64,000 bases of DNA from JAFECT01 sp963838235 (GTDB lineage Bacteria; Pseudomonadota; Alphaproteobacteria; Caulobacterales; Caulobacteraceae): positions 1,488,001 through 1,552,000 of the forward strand of contig CAWIQJ010000005.1 in NCBI GenBank assembly GCA_963838235.1, given 5' to 3'. Of the stretch, positions 63,162-64,000 are shown one piece after another; within the stretch, counting starts at the first letter, position 1; every line of letters begins with the position of its first letter. The notes beneath the pieces were generated by a model. The model was given only the letters and a program-made list of their open reading frames with translations. It was not told the DNA's origin and did not search any database. The translations under genes and the position numbers were made by a program.

Positions 63162-64000
63162 CTAGGCTGACTTCCTCAGCCAGAGGTCGATTTCCATGCC
63201 GGTCTTCGTCCGCGCCATGATCCACGCAAGCAGCGGATGCAGAATTCGCGGGAAATGGCGCACGGAACAGACGTTGTAGCGGCGTTGGACGATCTCGTAT
63301 CCCGCCCGCCCCGCATGCGCCTCGAACGAGCGCTCGCCGAACTCATAGAGGTGGTACGGCGGGTGCATCGGGCTGGTGTTGACGGTGTAGTTGGTGCCGC
63401 GAAGCGTGAAAAACACGTTGGCGAGGCGTGCCACCAGATGGTTCGAGCTCGGCACGCAGACGCGCATCACACCGCCGGGGCGAAGCCACGTCATCGCGCG
63501 CTCTAGCGCCTTCGCCGGTTCCTGCAGGTGCTCGAGCACAACGCCGAAGTTAATGAAGTCGAACGACGCCGCCGGATAGGCGGCGTCCTCAACGCCGGCC
63601 AACTGGATAGCATCGGGTCGAATCCCGCGTGCGATCGCCCGCGCCCGGAACATTTCGCCCGGCTCGATGCCAAAGGCGTCCATGTCCGCGCGCTGCATCG
63701 TCGCCATGGCGATGCCGGTCCCCGCGCCGATATCGAGCACCTTCACCCGGTCCGGCTCGCCGAGCAGGCGCCGCGCGGTAGCGATCTCGTCGGCGAAATA
63801 ATCCGCCGCGGGCTCTTCCGCGACCCAGTACGCGTCCGGATCGACGCCATAGTGATCGGAGAGGTCATAGGGCTTGGGCCGCGGATCGGTATAGATGAGA
63901 TCGCAGTCCAGACAGCGCTTCACCCCGGTCGCAAGGCCGACCGACTCGCGTGGATTGCCGCCCTGGGTCCGATTGAGCCGCTGTCCCACCGCCCGCGCGC
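63162..64000 (-). CDS. SAM-dependent methyltransferase, N-terminus beyond window
   Basis: The frame is open to the window end, so the real start is outside. The first part RCLDCDLIYTDPRPKPYDLS fits the end of a Cys-rich metal-binding head known in sugar methyltransferases. The Rossmann core is KVLDIGAGTGIAMATMQRAD with INFGVVLEHLQEPAKALERA and WLRPGGVMRVCVPSSN. The C-terminal part (NVCSVRHFPRILHPLLAWIM) is hydrophobic. Such enzymes methylate O-antigen or glycan residues, which fits the acyltransferases and glycosyltransferase nearby. Confidence 0.85.
   Translation of the reverse strand, partial: ARAVGQRLNRTQGGNPRESVGLATGVKRCLDCDLIYTDPRPKPYDLSDHYGVDPDAYWVAEEPAADYFADEIATARRLLGEPDRVKVLDIGAGTGIAMATMQRADMDAFGIEPGEMFRARAIARGIRPDAIQLAGVEDAAYPAASFDFINFGVVLEHLQEPAKALERAMTWLRPGGVMRVCVPSSNHLVARLANVFFTLRGTNYTVNTSPMHPPYHLYEFGERSFEAHAGRAGYEIVQRRYNVCSVRHFPRILHPLLAWIMARTKTGMEIDLWLRKSA

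Noticed and set aside
1..64000. CRISPR arrays, tRNA or rRNA genes
   Set aside because: I read for regular short repeats, T-loop GGTTCGAATCC-type sequences and rRNA-like stretches and found none I could support.

Overview
The window is high-GC alphaproteobacterial DNA, most likely from Caulobacterales (Caulobacter, Phenylobacterium or a relative). The main evidence is gene order. Reading leftward from about 9.2 kb: SPOR protein, nagZ, scpA, scpB, tatA, tatB, tatC, serS, surE, pcm and a LysM (DipM-like) gene. A second run is gph, glmU, rpiA, gor. dgt and an erpA-type gene sit head to head. I know these arrangements from Caulobacter; no database was searched.

Layout. 0-9.2 kb: housekeeping block on the minus strand (cell wall, protein repair, seryl-tRNA synthetase, Tat export, chromosome condensation). 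9.4-16 kb: accessory insert with a tricorn-like protease, an uncharacterised gene, a TPR protein broken by an in-frame stop, and a secreted protein. 16-35 kb: dgt/erpA, several exported peptidases and hydrolases, xthA, a sugar aminotransferase/dehydrogenase pair, a MATE exporter, a carbonic anhydrase, and an aromatic-amino-acid locus. That locus holds a chorismate mutase preceded by a Phe/Tyr-rich leader peptide, plus a divergent prephenate-dehydratase-like gene translationally coupled to a class II DAHP synthase. 37-43.5 kb: gor, rpiA, glmU, gph and a serine carboxypeptidase. 43.5-47.7 kb: small genes, a cold-shock gene and two MFS transporters.

47.7-61.7 kb is a phage-derived late region on the minus strand. 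It has a tail-fibre-like protein, a tail or DNA-stabilisation-like protein, internal-virion-like proteins, holin, GH108 endolysin, a run of small lipoproteins and a strong terminator. No integrase, terminase, portal or capsid gene is visible. Probable surface-modification genes are set into or beside it: two related acyltransferase-3 proteins and a polytopic glycosyltransferase-like protein. A TAG-interrupted lipoprotein gene is also present, and a partial methyltransferase gene closes the window. An internally deleted second copy of the GNAT-like phage gene shows past rearrangement.

Quality. Many conserved genes carry one to five single-base indels, clustered in certain stretches and separated by long clean ones. 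I treat these as sequence errors rather than pseudogenes and give the full span of each gene. Two in-frame stop codons, at 14894 and 58802, are a different kind of defect. Frameshift positions are approximate.
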